Made by a program: the position numbers and the translations under genes
Assembly (NCBI GenBank): GCA_964585385.1
Contig: CAZPDP010000016.1
Span: 3,251-67,250 of the forward strand
Length of the DNA stretch: 64,000 nucleotides
Source: JAGXLC01 sp964585385
GTDB taxonomy: Bacteria > Bacteroidota > Bacteroidia > Bacteroidales > UBA12077
Direction: 5' to 3'
Shown: positions 24,548 to 34,786 of the stretch, one piece after another
Layout: every line of letters starts with the position of its first letter
How positions within the stretch are numbered: the first letter of the stretch is position 1
The notes under the pieces: generated by a model
Told to the model about the DNA's origin: nothing
Seen by the model: only the letters and a program-made list of their open reading frames with translations
Database searches by the model: none

Positions 24548-26188
24548 TTATTTCAAGAATGGTGAGTCTTGAGTATCCCAGAATAGTCTGGTTGAAACTT
24601 GATCTCCGCCAATTGCTTCAGCAGCTTGCTCATAGTTTTCCAGATTAAGGTCCTCTTCATTAAACGGATAAGGCTGTCTTACCGGAATATCAGAATACGT
24701 CATTCCCGGAGGAGGATTGAATTGTGGATAGTCCAGACGTCTCCATTCAGCCCAGGCTTCAACGCCACGGTCAAACAGAGCAATATACTTCTGGGTGCCG
24801 ATTTTTTCTTTCCAGGTGCCGGGAGCTGCAGTATAATCTACATCAGATCTTGCCAGGTAATCAGTAACTTCATCATCTGTTCCGCCCCAGTTTCTTATAC
24901 TGGCTCCAATAGCATTATCATAATGTGACTGTGCGGTACCGGTTACATTATACCCTCTTTCAACTGCTTCTGCAAGCAGGAATTCCATTTCAACATAATC
25001 GATTAAAGTGAACGTATAGTCTGGTTGTAGCAAAGCTTCATCAAAATCTGAAGCTGTTACCCTATAAACATTACCGTCACCATATCTGCCTCCTTTATAG
25101 TATTCAGGTTCTAAACCTCCGTAGGTAGCCTGATCAAGAACTATAGCAGAAATTTTATCACCATCTGCATCTGTGATTGAGTCAGGAGTGATGAATTCTT
25201 GTGAACCATCATTGAAATAAAAGAGGTAAGGATCGGATGTTTTTATGGTATCATTACCAATTATGTTTCCATCATCGTCTGTAGGAAATTCAGCGAAAAA
25301 TCTCTTATCCAGGAAATAGTCCAATCTTGGATCATGACGTTCGGCCATTTTATTTACTATAGTATTAGCTGGGACAAAGTCCTTTCGGCCACCTTCAATC
25401 ATTTCTTCCCAGATTGTCCAGGTATTTGGAGTTGTACCGGGGTATGCAAAATGTACACCTTCTCCATCTGAGAATACACCGGCAGTAACTGCATCCTCTG
25501 CCCAGGTTTGAGCCTGGTTGGAAACATCAGCCAGACGCATTGCCAGTCTGAATTTAAGTGAATTGGCAAAAGTGATCCAGCTTTGGGTATTACCACCGTA
25601 AAACCAGTCATAACTTCCCCAGGTATCTGCACTTGTATTGAAAGCGCTTACGTCTGAGCTCAACCTGGAAATGAGGTCTTCATAGATCTCCTGACCATCA
25701 TCATAGGCCGGGGTTGGATTCTCAGCACCCTGGAGCGCTTCATTATAAGGTACATCACCAAACTGGTCTACCAAGACATGATAGGTATACACCTCTAATA
25801 CATCAATAGCTGCCATACGGTTATCGATCTGCGACTGGGTATAAGCTCCCGTTTCTTCCTGGAGCAGGGTGCGGGCCTCTTTCAGGTCATACAATACATT
25901 GTGATAAAGCAAATTCCACAGGGCATCGTTGAATTGCCTGTCAAGGAAATTATACCTGCTTTCGTCAGTGTAAGTGGTCTGAGCAGCATATTGAGCCAGT
26001 AACCTTGAATTGTTTAAATTCTGGTTAATAGAGCTTACATAGTCAATGAGATTCCCTTGTGCATTTAAAAAGAGCATTTTGGACTGAACCTCTGTAGGAT
26101 CTTTCGGATCTACGTTTTCCGGTAATTCGCATGAAAATATACCAAAGACCAGAAAACCAATCAGGAAAATTTTATATAGATGTTTCAT
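24548..26188 (-). CDS. SusD/RagB-like nutrient-binding lipoprotein (SusD-like_2)
   Basis: This 546-residue surface lipoprotein caps a SusC-type porin and delivers ligand to it. The lipobox is FGIFSC near residue 20. The N-terminal helices and the C-terminal WAEWRRLDYP / NEEDLN blocks are those of the PF12771-like SusD subgroup. It lies 28 bp after the SusC-like gene on the same strand, so the pair is one operon. No glycoside hydrolase, sulfatase or peptidase accompanies it, so the substrate (glycan or peptide) cannot be named. Confidence 0.9.
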   Translation of the reverse strand: MKHLYKIFLIGFLVFGIFSCELPENVDPKDPTEVQSKMLFLNAQGNLIDYVSSINQNLNNSRLLAQYAAQTTYTDESRYNFLDRQFNDALWNLLYHNVLYDLKEARTLLQEETGAYTQSQIDNRMAAIDVLEVYTYHVLVDQFGDVPYNEALQGAENPTPAYDDGQEIYEDLISRLSSDVSAFNTSADTWGSYDWFYGGNTQSWITFANSLKFRLAMRLADVSNQAQTWAEDAVTAGVFSDGEGVHFAYPGTTPNTWTIWEEMIEGGRKDFVPANTIVNKMAERHDPRLDYFLDKRFFAEFPTDDDGNIIGNDTIKTSDPYLFYFNDGSQEFITPDSITDADGDKISAIVLDQATYGGLEPEYYKGGRYGDGNVYRVTASDFDEALLQPDYTFTLIDYVEMEFLLAEAVERGYNVTGTAQSHYDNAIGASIRNWGGTDDEVTDYLARSDVDYTAAPGTWKEKIGTQKYIALFDRGVEAWAEWRRLDYPQFNPPPGMTYSDIPVRQPYPFNEEDLNLENYEQAAEAIGGDQVSTRLFWDTQDSPFLK

Positions 26189-26216
26189 TTTTTGTAATTT
26201 TTAATGTTTAACGGTT

Positions 26217-29200
26217 CTAAAAGTTCAGTGTTAGGTTGAAACCATAGGTCCTGGTACTTGGATAAGAACCGGATTCAATACCCTGGTTGTTACCAGCAGT
26301 AAGGATAGCTTCCGGATCAAAGTGTTTGGTGTTCTTGTGTATGATCCAGAGGTTTCTTCCTACCAGTGATAATGAAGCACGGGCAAAAGGAAGATTCGTA
26401 AGCATTCTGTCAGGAAGCCTGTAGGTTAATGCAGCCTCACGCAATTTGATGTATGAAGCATCATATACCTGGTCTGCTGTAGGTAACCATCCATAATAGA
26501 ATGCACCAACAAATCCCTGTGTTCTTACGTAGATATCATTAGCAGAACCGTCTTCCTTAACAAAATCTTCATATAAATATCCCCCTCCGTCTGCAACATC
26601 AGCACGGATCGGTTCTCCTCTCTGGTTGAGACCTGCTGTTTCTTCATATACACCAGTAGCCTGACCATACTTTGTACTTACAGAGTAAATATCACCACCC
26701 TGCTGCATATCGATTAAGAACTTAAGACTTATATTCTTGTAGGAGAATCTGTTGGAAAGACCACCGTTCCAGTCAGGATTGATATTACCGATAACTTCTT
26801 CACTTTCTGAAATCATTGGCATACCTGAAGAATTCACCATCCGTTTACCGTTTTCATGGTACACATAGTCTGTACCCACGATTGCACCGGCTGGTTCACC
26901 TTCTCTGGCATTTACAGAAACGTCCCATGCACTGAAATACTGGATGTTATCAATGTCATCACCTAAGTTAATAACCATATTCTCGTTTTGATACCAATTA
27001 ATACCAATATTCCATGAGAAATTGGATGTTTGCAGTGCAGTAACATTAAGAGTTGCTTCAATACCTTTGTTTTCCATCTCCCCTACATTAATCATCTGGG
27101 TATAGAACCCTGAAGAACGGGAAACAGATAGAGGAATGATCTGGTTAAACGTACTTGACTTATAGTATGCAGCATTTAAGCTAACCCTGTTGTCAAAGAA
27201 TCTCAGATCCAGAACACCTTCGTAACTCTTCGTGTTTTCAGGCAGCAGGTTGCTGTTGTTCAGCCTTCCTGGTACTGAAGTTCTGCTGAGCCCGCTCCAT
27301 GGCTTACGGATATTGTAAGAGGTTTGAACGCGGTATGGGTCCGTTGCAGCACCCACTTCAGCGTAGTTACCGCTGATCTTGGCGAATGAAAGGAATCCAA
27401 TGTTCTTTATGGCATCCAGTTCAGACAGGATGAAACTTAATGAGGCAGAAGGATAAAAGTAACTTCTACTATCTTCAGGTAATGTGGATGAAACGTCGTT
27501 TCTTCCGGTCACATCAAGATAGATCATATCCTTATAGCTCACTGTAGCCTGTCCGTAAAAACTTTTAATACCGGATTTGAGGTCTTGTTCATTAACAGTG
27601 GGAGCCGCTACCGAGTTGTCAATAGCATAATAATCCGGTAATGCTAATCCACCTTCCGTGGTTGTATTTGTGATAAGAATATTTCTTCGCTCCATTGCAC
27701 CACCAAGAAGACCGGAAACTGCAAAGTCGCCGAATTCCTTGTTAAACTGGGCATGCAGTTTGGTATGATACTCGTGGAAGTTTCTTTGTCGCTTGGTATA
27801 ATCAGGTAATGCACCTGTTACAGCGCTTCCTACAGCAACTCTCTCTTCCTGGAAGTTTGCATAGTAATCATTGGTTACATTGGCGGTGAAAGTTAACCAG
27901 TCGGTTGCTTCAAATGCCAGTTTAGCATACCCATAAACCCTGTCACGGCCGTCGTTACTGTAACTCTTGTAACGCACCCAGTATGGGTTGTCAAAATAAT
28001 AGGGCACCACGTCATCTGTTGGATGGTGCCAGTTCCATGCACGCTGGTCTCCATTGGCATATTCATAATCTTCCATCTTTTCAAAATCAATATTAGTCTG
28101 AACCCATTGCCCGAAAGACTGCATAACGTTCAGTCCGTCATAACCTGTTCCGTAACGGCCTACGGTTCTATTGTTAATATAGTTCGCGGCAGCGTCCACC
28201 TTCCATTTATCGGAAAGATTATAAGAACCGGATAGGTTAATCGTGTTCCTCTTAATTTCACTGTTGGGCAGGTTACCTGTCTGATCCATCCGGGTGTAAT
28301 TTAACCGGAAAGTACCATTATCATTACCACCTTCTAAAGCAATAGAGTTGGTATACTGGTAACCGGTCTGGAAGAAACTCCTGTATGAATTTGCTCCCGG
28401 TGATTCCCATGGGGTAGCTTCTCCAAAATTATCTGAAAGCGGATGTACAGCATCCCATTGTACTACGTCGATATCTGCTGAGAAAGGCGCTCCCCAGGAC
28501 GCATCGTCACCTGTCGGGACGACTTTCTCGAGATCGCCATCACCGTCTACATCAAGGTTAAAGAAATACTGATCCCATTCATCTCCGCCGGTTGGGTCGT
28601 CACCACCATATAAAAAGTAGGGTTCCCCGTAACCAGCGCCATACTCATTCTGCCATTTCGGCATGGTAGCCGGATCAAATTCGCTTACCTGTACACTTGA
28701 ATTAACAGTAATACCAAGGTTTTTTTGTTTGACGCCTTTTTTCGTTTCAATGACAATCGCACCATTGGCAGCCCTGGATCCGTACAGCGCTGTAGCAGCT
28801 GCACTCTTCAATACGGAAATAGATTTGATGTTTTCCGGATTGATGTCCATGGCAGCATTACCATAGTCGTAACCACCCCATCCCGCTTCGTTGTTACTTG
28901 TAATGGTGTTGTCAATAATAACACCGTCAACAACGAAAAGAGCCTGGTTGTTACCTAATATAGATGCTCTACCACGGATTACAATATCAGCTGAACCACC
29001 CATCGTGTTGGGCTTCTTAATCTCTACACCTGATGTTTTACCGGATAAAGAACTGATGAAGTTGGTTTCTTTAGCTTCATTTACTTCATCCCCGGAAACA
29101 TCCTGTACAGAGTAACCTAAAGCTTTCTTCTCTCTTGTGATACCCAGGGCGGTTACTACCACTTCTTCCATTTCCTGGACTTCAGGGATTAGTTCTACAT

Positions 29201-29474
29201 TAATAATGGATCTTCCCTGAATAGCTACTTCTTTGGTTTCCATTCCCACAAAACTGAAAACCAAAGCTTCAGCATCAGATGGTACACCATCCAGGGTGTA
29301 ATTTCCATCCATGTCAGATGTGGTACCTATTGTAGCGTCATCTTTGACTACAATAGAGACACCGGGGATGGGGTCTCCCGTCTCTGCATTTGTTACTTTT
29401 CCTGTGATTTCCATTTGGGCGTATGTGAAAACGCCTGTAAATAACAGGAATAAAACTAACGTTAGTTTTTTCAT
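26217..29474 (-). CDS. SusC/RagA-like TonB-dependent outer membrane transporter
   Basis: Signal peptide, then a carboxypeptidase-regulatory-like domain (about residues 21-100; ITGKVTNAETGDPIPGV), a TonB-box-like stretch (MEEVVVTA), a plug domain with IRGRAS and VVDGVIID, and a large beta-barrel ending in Phe. It imports the ligand handed over by the SusD-like lipoprotein using TonB/ExbBD energy. Start ATG 29474 is chosen because the signal peptide begins there; the open frame runs 69 bp further upstream. At 1,085 residues the length is normal. Substrate unknown. Confidence 0.93.
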   Translation of the reverse strand: MKKLTLVLFLLFTGVFTYAQMEITGKVTNAETGDPIPGVSIVVKDDATIGTTSDMDGNYTLDGVPSDAEALVFSFVGMETKEVAIQGRSIINVELIPEVQEMEEVVVTALGITREKKALGYSVQDVSGDEVNEAKETNFISSLSGKTSGVEIKKPNTMGGSADIVIRGRASILGNNQALFVVDGVIIDNTITSNNEAGWGGYDYGNAAMDINPENIKSISVLKSAAATALYGSRAANGAIVIETKKGVKQKNLGITVNSSVQVSEFDPATMPKWQNEYGAGYGEPYFLYGGDDPTGGDEWDQYFFNLDVDGDGDLEKVVPTGDDASWGAPFSADIDVVQWDAVHPLSDNFGEATPWESPGANSYRSFFQTGYQYTNSIALEGGNDNGTFRLNYTRMDQTGNLPNSEIKRNTINLSGSYNLSDKWKVDAAANYINNRTVGRYGTGYDGLNVMQSFGQWVQTNIDFEKMEDYEYANGDQRAWNWHHPTDDVVPYYFDNPYWVRYKSYSNDGRDRVYGYAKLAFEATDWLTFTANVTNDYYANFQEERVAVGSAVTGALPDYTKRQRNFHEYHTKLHAQFNKEFGDFAVSGLLGGAMERRNILITNTTTEGGLALPDYYAIDNSVAAPTVNEQDLKSGIKSFYGQATVSYKDMIYLDVTGRNDVSSTLPEDSRSYFYPSASLSFILSELDAIKNIGFLSFAKISGNYAEVGAATDPYRVQTSYNIRKPWSGLSRTSVPGRLNNSNLLPENTKSYEGVLDLRFFDNRVSLNAAYYKSSTFNQIIPLSVSRSSGFYTQMINVGEMENKGIEATLNVTALQTSNFSWNIGINWYQNENMVINLGDDIDNIQYFSAWDVSVNAREGEPAGAIVGTDYVYHENGKRMVNSSGMPMISESEEVIGNINPDWNGGLSNRFSYKNISLKFLIDMQQGGDIYSVSTKYGQATGVYEETAGLNQRGEPIRADVADGGGYLYEDFVKEDGSANDIYVRTQGFVGAFYYGWLPTADQVYDASYIKLREAALTYRLPDRMLTNLPFARASLSLVGRNLWIIHKNTKHFDPEAILTAGNNQGIESGSYPSTRTYGFNLTLNF

Positions 29475-29816
29475 AGATTTAAAGGATTTAGGGTTAATAA
29501 AACTAAGATGGCTAAAGAATTGGCTGATATTTCTTATGGTCAATGAGAAAGCTAACCTAACTCTTCAACCATCTTAAACTTCAATTAACAAAAGGCTAAA
29601 TAGGAATAAAAATCAAATTTGCATACATGGATAAGGCAGGGTCAAAGCCATTTTTAATAGCTTTAATTCCGAATGGCATTAATATTAATTTATTAAGGAT
29701 TAATTTTTTAATTTCAGATAATTAAATCTTTTATTCGCAAATAAAATTGACCGGAAGGGATAATTTTTAGTGTGGATTATGTATTTGAAGTCTTTCTAAA
29801 TTAGAATAATTTTGTC
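29475..29816 (-). other. susC leader and mobA downstream region
   Basis: 342 bp between mobA and susC. The susC leader contains an inverted repeat, AAGATGG (29505-29511) with CCATCTT (29569-29575), extended by further partial pairing, so the leader RNA could fold. TAGCCTTTTG on the - strand just upstream (about 29588-29598) is a poor match to the -7 box. mobA is same-strand downstream. Nothing else is visible. Confidence 0.3.
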
Positions 29817-30413
29817 TTATAAACCATGATTTTTTTCATAAAATGTAAGCTCTTGATGAGAGTTTATATTGATAAAGGCTTTATTGTCTTCAATTTCCCA
29901 GAGATAAGTATTAGAAATGTTCAAAATTGTCCTGATAGAGTAAATTCCTGGCTTTTTTAGAATATACTCCAGATCATTAAGGATACTCTTGTGATAAATG
30001 CCATGCAATGGTTCGATGCCTTTGTGGGTTTTGGGTATTGTAACAGCGAAGTTATTGTCTTCATGTATGTGAACTTGGTTTTCAATTACCTTTTTATCAA
30101 GAAATGGCATATCTCCTGCAAAAACAAAGATGTTACCTGCTTGGCTATAGGTAATTCCGGCATGAATTCCCGCTAATGGGCCTTTATCCTTTATAACGTC
30201 TCCATAAATTTCCAGTTCTGAGAATTTTTTAAAGTCATGAAAATGATTGGTAATAAGATATACTTTTTGAAACAATGATTCCAGGACTCTAAGCTGTCTT
30301 TCCAGGATTGTTTTGCCATTAAAATAAGCGAGAGATTTGTGTTTTCCGTTAAATCTCCTGTTTTTGCCTCCGGCAAGGATTACAGCGTCTATATTTTGGA
30401 AGTGCGGGTTCAA
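29817..30413 (-). CDS. mobA: molybdenum cofactor guanylyltransferase
   Basis: This 198-residue enzyme transfers GMP from GTP to Mo/W-molybdopterin to form the MGD cofactor used by formate dehydrogenase. The nucleotide loop AVILAGGKNRRFNGK is at residue 10-24, followed by DKGPLAGIHAG and the metal-binding FAGDMPFL. Length is normal. It stands alone between the SusC operon and the TPR lipoprotein gene, 5 kb from the main Mo cofactor cluster, and is separated from the gene upstream by a terminator. Confidence 0.9.
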   Translation of the reverse strand: MNPHFQNIDAVILAGGKNRRFNGKHKSLAYFNGKTILERQLRVLESLFQKVYLITNHFHDFKKFSELEIYGDVIKDKGPLAGIHAGITYSQAGNIFVFAGDMPFLDKKVIENQVHIHEDNNFAVTIPKTHKGIEPLHGIYHKSILNDLEYILKKPGIYSIRTILNISNTYLWEIEDNKAFININSHQELTFYEKNHGL

Positions 30414-30442
30414 GGCTTTTTTATTTATATTGTAACAAACAA

Positions 30443-30470
30443 AGACCCCAATCAGTTTGGATTAGGGTCT
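30443..30470 (-). terminator. terminator downstream of the TPR lipoprotein gene
   Basis: AGACCCCAATC (30443-30453) pairs with GATTAGGGTCT (30460-30470) with one G-T position. Read leftward, it is followed by a T-rich run. It separates the TPR gene from mobA. Confidence 0.65.
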
Positions 30471-30508
30471 AAAATTATGAGAATTATTCAGGATAGTTTT
30501 GTTATGGT

Positions 30509-31081
30509 TTATTCTTTATCCATCTTTTTTAAGGCCAGGTCGTAAAATTTGTTATCAAAGCTGACTTCAGCGTATGTATCAATGATTTTTTGCCATCTTT
30601 CCCGGGCCTTTTCTTCCTCTTCCAGTTTTTCATATATCATCCCGTAATATACGAGTTCCATTTCTCTTGAGCGATATAGCTTTTGTTTGCTCAAAGCTTC
30701 CAGAGCCTCTTGGGGTTCGCCGTTTTCCAGGTGCTCTCTTGCCTCAAGATAGGTTCTGGCAATTGTAAGGTTCCTGTCAATAGCCCTTTGCAGCAACACA
30801 TTTTTTTCAGCCTGGAGCTTCTTGGCCCTTTCAAGGACTTCTATGGATTTCTCCAGGCTGTCTACCATGAAAAGTGTCCATGCGTAGTCATTAAGTATTA
30901 ATGGTTTGTCGGGTTTCTTTTTAAGGATTTTGTGATAGTTTTTTAATGCTTTGTTGTAATTGCCTGCCTCAGAGCTGTCAATTGCCTTCTGATGCAAACG
31001 GTTGGTTTCTGAACAGGCTGAGAATAAAACAATAATAGATAAAAGCAGTAAATAGTGGACTCTGAATTTTTTCATAACCAT
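30509..31081 (-). CDS. TPR-repeat lipoprotein
   Basis: This 190-residue protein has a lipobox (LFSAC) at about residue 23. The mature part contains three to four tetratricopeptide-like helix pairs (AGNYNKALKNYHKIL, SLEKSIEVLERAKKL, GEPQEALEALSKQ, EEEKARERWQKII). It probably acts as a periplasmic scaffold; no enzyme motif is present. The start could be ATG 31081 or the second ATG at 31075. Same strand as the FGE-like gene upstream, 58 bp apart. Confidence 0.75.
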   Translation of the reverse strand: MVMKKFRVHYLLLLSIIVLFSACSETNRLHQKAIDSSEAGNYNKALKNYHKILKKKPDKPLILNDYAWTLFMVDSLEKSIEVLERAKKLQAEKNVLLQRAIDRNLTIARTYLEAREHLENGEPQEALEALSKQKLYRSREMELVYYGMIYEKLEEEEKARERWQKIIDTYAEVSFDNKFYDLALKKMDKE

Positions 31082-31139
31082 CTAAATTTAGTTTGCAGTA
31101 AGATAATTAATTTGAAAGATTGATGCAAACAAAAACACC

Positions 31140-32219
31140 TTACCGGGGATTTTTCTTTCCAGGGAGATACAGTCTGAAACCGTAGTTGTTGAAACAATAG
31201 GCAGGTGTACTGCTTCCACGATTGGCCACACGGCAAAATCGACCATAATACAGGTAGCTTCCTCCTCTGATGACTTTTCCATACCCGTTCTTAGGTCCTA
31301 ATGGATTTGTTTGTTCTCTCCGGGGATAGCGATCGTACCAGTCGTAACACCATTCCCATACATTACCACTCATGTCATATAACCCCAGTTCGTTAGGCTT
31401 TTTAAGACCGGTTTTCCGCAATTTTTCCCTGGAGTTTTTATCATACCAGGCCACTTCTTCAACATCGTCACTACCACTATAGATGTATTTTTTTGATTTT
31501 GTTCCTCCCCTTGCTGCATACTCCCATTCAGCCTCTGTAGGGAGCCTACCTCCCATCCATTCACAGAATGCCTGGGCTCCGTACCATGTCACTTCAATTA
31601 CCGGATAATTTTCTTTTCCTCTGTGAGGTATAAACTTTTCCCCGTTATAATCAATCTGGCAACTGGATTTGGTAATGTGTATATAATCATCTCTTTTGTA
31701 GGTTCCTGTCGGATCAGCTCCAATATCATTAAGGAAGGCCGAATATTGTGCGTTGGTGATTTCATAGCGGCTCAAGTAATAATGACTTAAATTTACCTTA
31801 TGAACCCTTTTTTCATCTCCATCGCATTTAATTTGCTCTTTAGTGCAGCCCATCTGGAAGCTTCCGCCCTCCACAAAAACTTTTTCAACAAAGGGGCTCG
31901 CCTCAATAAATATATCAGAAAGACTGCTTTCACGAATTAAATTTGTATCGGCTGGTTCCCATTTAATCATTTTTTCTTGGCCTGGCTTTATGTAAACTCC
32001 TGCGTCTCCTTCCATCTTATAGGTAATCTCGGTTTTTTTATCTCTGTTTATTGAATGATAAACCCTTATTGTAGTAGGATTTTCAGCATCAAGATGATAT
32101 TCAATCAGAATATTCGATGGGTTTTTGTGGAGCCGGATGTTTTTTATTTCCTGTGAAAGGCAAGTCAATGTAAATAGAGTAATAGCAAAGGTCGAAAAAA
32201 ATTTATACATATAAATCAA
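31140..32219 (-). CDS. formylglycine-generating-enzyme-like (SUMF1 domain) secreted protein
   Basis: This 359-residue protein has a signal peptide. Residues about 20-110 form a beta-type N-terminal region found in many Bacteroidota SUMF1 proteins, and residues 112-355 form the FGE fold: FVEGGSFQMG, EITNAQY, VTWYGAQAFCEWMGGRLPTEAEWEYAARGG, DMSGNVWEW and GFRL. Most members of this group lack formylglycine activity and their role is unknown; no sulfatase gene is near. The start may be ATG 32219 or 32210. Confidence 0.85.
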   Translation of the reverse strand: MIYMYKFFSTFAITLFTLTCLSQEIKNIRLHKNPSNILIEYHLDAENPTTIRVYHSINRDKKTEITYKMEGDAGVYIKPGQEKMIKWEPADTNLIRESSLSDIFIEASPFVEKVFVEGGSFQMGCTKEQIKCDGDEKRVHKVNLSHYYLSRYEITNAQYSAFLNDIGADPTGTYKRDDYIHITKSSCQIDYNGEKFIPHRGKENYPVIEVTWYGAQAFCEWMGGRLPTEAEWEYAARGGTKSKKYIYSGSDDVEEVAWYDKNSREKLRKTGLKKPNELGLYDMSGNVWEWCYDWYDRYPRREQTNPLGPKNGYGKVIRGGSYLYYGRFCRVANRGSSTPAYCFNNYGFRLYLPGKKNPR

Positions 32220-32353
32220 AATTATTAGATGATAAGGAAACCTCCGCTCAAATCTTAGCGAAATGTAAATGTAAAGATTTCTGAAATACCAGAAAAGGAT
32301 TACTTATAAACAATTTATAAGAATTGCCAGGAAAGGATTTACAGAGGTTGTTG

Positions 32354-33721
32354 TTAATTATCTGTATGAATTTGTGGTATCCATGGATTAAGTGAGTTGA
32401 TAATTTCTCTTCGTAATTCCATCATTTTCTTATAAGATTCTTTTTTATGGTTTTTAAGATTTCTCAGGCGTAATTTCGTTTTGGTTTTTTTAATTATCTG
32501 AAGGAAGTAATATGCAAATTTACCGGTTAGTGGAAGACTGATAAGGTATCCGGCAGTCAGGTAAAGGTTGTCACTAAAGACATAAAAAAGAATGGTCTGG
32601 ATCAAATAAAAAAGCGGGAACGTAACCATGCCAATCCCATATTTAATGGAGCTGATAAACTGAGGGTCTTTCATTTTTTTTGAAAAATGATGAGCAGGGA
32701 AGTAAGAAAGTAAATTGTTGAGCCATCCATAGAGAAAGATGGGTGATGTCAAAGCAATGATAACAGAATTTAGAAATAATCTTCCTGTCCCGGTCTGATT
32801 GTTTTCAACTACGGAATCTTGTACATTGAGTTTTTTGAGGTATTCTGAGTAGCTTTTTACTTTTTCATCAATTTCTTTAAAAACTTCTGGTTCCTGGTCG
32901 AGCAGGTAATGGGAGAGTTCTATTATTTTTTTGTCTGTCTTAAATTTATTGGGTTGTTTTAGGTTTTTCAGTCCAAGCTCTTTTTTTACAGGTGTTTTAT
33001 AGATTTTCCTGAGTAAATTGATGGTTTCATAATAATCCTGCGATTCAATATGAACCATGTATTTTTTTAATTCTTTGGAGAGTTCCTTACGGAAGGCCAG
33101 GTGTGCTTTTGAAGGGTTTTCTTTGTATAAATCAATAAACTGGGAAATATCAATAGGTTTTCCAAAATTGACAAAGAGATCTTCGTTAAAATTATAATAA
33201 TTGCTGTAATCCAGGCCTACCGGTACAACTTTTAGATCAAGGGTATAGTCGTGTTGTTCTTCTGTTTGAAAAGCGATTCGTGAGATGCCTTTTTTCAGGC
33301 TTCGGAGTTGTTTTTTCTCTCCATGGTTGCCTTCGGGAAAAATAACAAGGTAATGGTTTTTGGAAAGTATATCGTGGATTTTTTTGATGATGTAATCGTT
33401 AAGCTTAAGATTCCCATAACCATCTCTAATTCTGTAGATGGGAAGTAATTTCAGAAAAGTTAATATTCTGGCTATGGTTTTCTTTCTGAAAATATCTGAA
33501 CGGGCGAGAAAAACAGGTTGATCGTCAGTTGTATAGAGAACTGCCAATGCATCCATAAGGGCATTTTGATGATTGGGCGCAAAAATAACAGGCGAATCTT
33601 TCGGAATATTTTCTTTTCCTCTGACAGTTAATTTCCTGAAATAAGAGCGGAAACTAAAATTCACGTAATGCTTAAGAAAAGCGTATCTCCAGTCCCATTT
33701 TTCAATATTCTCTTGACTCAT
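32354..33721 (-). CDS. PlsC-family phospholipid acyltransferase
   Basis: This 455-residue membrane-associated acyltransferase has the catalytic NHxxxxxD (NHQNALMD near residue 51, one residue longer than the standard NHX4D) and the FPEG block (VIFPEGNHG near residue 125). The C-terminal third has two or three hydrophobic segments. It resembles the 1-acyl-glycerol-3-phosphate/DHAP acyltransferase-like group common in Bacteroidota, so it likely acts in phospholipid or lipid A-type acylation. It ends 20 bp after the transporter gene upstream; the two may be co-transcribed. Confidence 0.85.
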   Translation of the reverse strand: MSQENIEKWDWRYAFLKHYVNFSFRSYFRKLTVRGKENIPKDSPVIFAPNHQNALMDALAVLYTTDDQPVFLARSDIFRKKTIARILTFLKLLPIYRIRDGYGNLKLNDYIIKKIHDILSKNHYLVIFPEGNHGEKKQLRSLKKGISRIAFQTEEQHDYTLDLKVVPVGLDYSNYYNFNEDLFVNFGKPIDISQFIDLYKENPSKAHLAFRKELSKELKKYMVHIESQDYYETINLLRKIYKTPVKKELGLKNLKQPNKFKTDKKIIELSHYLLDQEPEVFKEIDEKVKSYSEYLKKLNVQDSVVENNQTGTGRLFLNSVIIALTSPIFLYGWLNNLLSYFPAHHFSKKMKDPQFISSIKYGIGMVTFPLFYLIQTILFYVFSDNLYLTAGYLISLPLTGKFAYYFLQIIKKTKTKLRLRNLKNHKKESYKKMMELRREIINSLNPWIPQIHTDN

Positions 33722-33741
33722 AAACAGCTATCTTTTTGTTG

Positions 33742-34677
33742 TTAGTCTAATGATTTTCTGGACCAAAGTCCTCCCAGGATTAATCCGGCTAATATGTGCC
33801 ATATTCCCCACCATGCTGCAATAAAAGCCATTCCTCCAAGCCCATCGAATAAGTTTGGATTAAAAATTAACACAAGGGCAAGACCTGAATTCTGAATTCC
33901 GGTCTCTATAGTGATAGAACGGCGATCCTTCCTTGTTGTTTTGAAGAAAGAGCTGAATGAAAATCCTGTAAGAAGGGCCAGACCGTTGTGCAGGAGAACA
34001 AGCAGGAATATCAGATGGATATATTTTATAAAATATTCGTAGTTATTGGAAAATGCAACAATGACAAAACCCGCAAAGATCAATATGGATATGGTTTTAA
34101 TCGGTTTTTTAATTATTTCAGTGAGTTTAGGGAGCTTTCTTGAAAATAACATACCTGCCACAATAGGTATGCCCAGGAGAATAATAACTGTCCTCAGCAT
34201 GTGGAAAGGGTTCACTTCAATAGGCATAATTATATCCGAAGCTTTTTCATACAAACCGCCCCACAAAGCAAAGTTGAAAGGGGTAAGGAAAATGGAACCG
34301 ATGGTGGCAACGGCTGTCAGTGTTACCGACAAAGCAATGTTTCCTTTTGCCAGGCTGGAAATGAAATTGGAGATGTTGCCACCAGGACAGGATGCTACAA
34401 GTATCATGCCCAGTGCAACACTGGCCGTCGGTTGAATAATCCAGGTGAGTAAGAAAGTAATCAGGGGAAGCAGAAAAAACTGTGATAAAAACCCCAGAAT
34501 CAGCGGTTTTGGTTTTTTGGCTATTTCTTTAAAATGACTGAGGTCAATTTCCAGGGCAACCCCAAACATGATAAAAGCAAGAGTGATATTGAGAAAGAAA
34601 AGGCCGGAAGGGCTGAAATTTAATTGTACCTCGTCTAAAACCTGTAGGGCATCTTGCATAATATTTTTAATTGACAA
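33742..34677 (-). CDS. bile acid:sodium symporter family transporter
   Basis: This 311-residue protein has about nine to ten membrane spans. The block SCPGGNISNFISSLAKGN and the later ETGIQNSGLAL segment are the two conserved sodium and substrate crossover regions of the BASS family. In bacteria, such proteins move organic anions such as pantoate, sulfonates or other acids; the substrate cannot be assigned here. Followed by the acyltransferase on the same strand, 20 bp apart. Confidence 0.88.
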   Translation of the reverse strand: MSIKNIMQDALQVLDEVQLNFSPSGLFFLNITLAFIMFGVALEIDLSHFKEIAKKPKPLILGFLSQFFLLPLITFLLTWIIQPTASVALGMILVASCPGGNISNFISSLAKGNIALSVTLTAVATIGSIFLTPFNFALWGGLYEKASDIIMPIEVNPFHMLRTVIILLGIPIVAGMLFSRKLPKLTEIIKKPIKTISILIFAGFVIVAFSNNYEYFIKYIHLIFLLVLLHNGLALLTGFSFSSFFKTTRKDRRSITIETGIQNSGLALVLIFNPNLFDGLGGMAFIAAWWGIWHILAGLILGGLWSRKSLD

Positions 34678-34786
34678 AAATAAAATTTTTTTTTACCTGA
34701 CAGTCATCTGCTTTAAGCCTTTTTGAATCAGGTGGATACTGGTATGTGGAAACTTTGGTTAAAAAGCTTATTGATAAAGAGATAGA

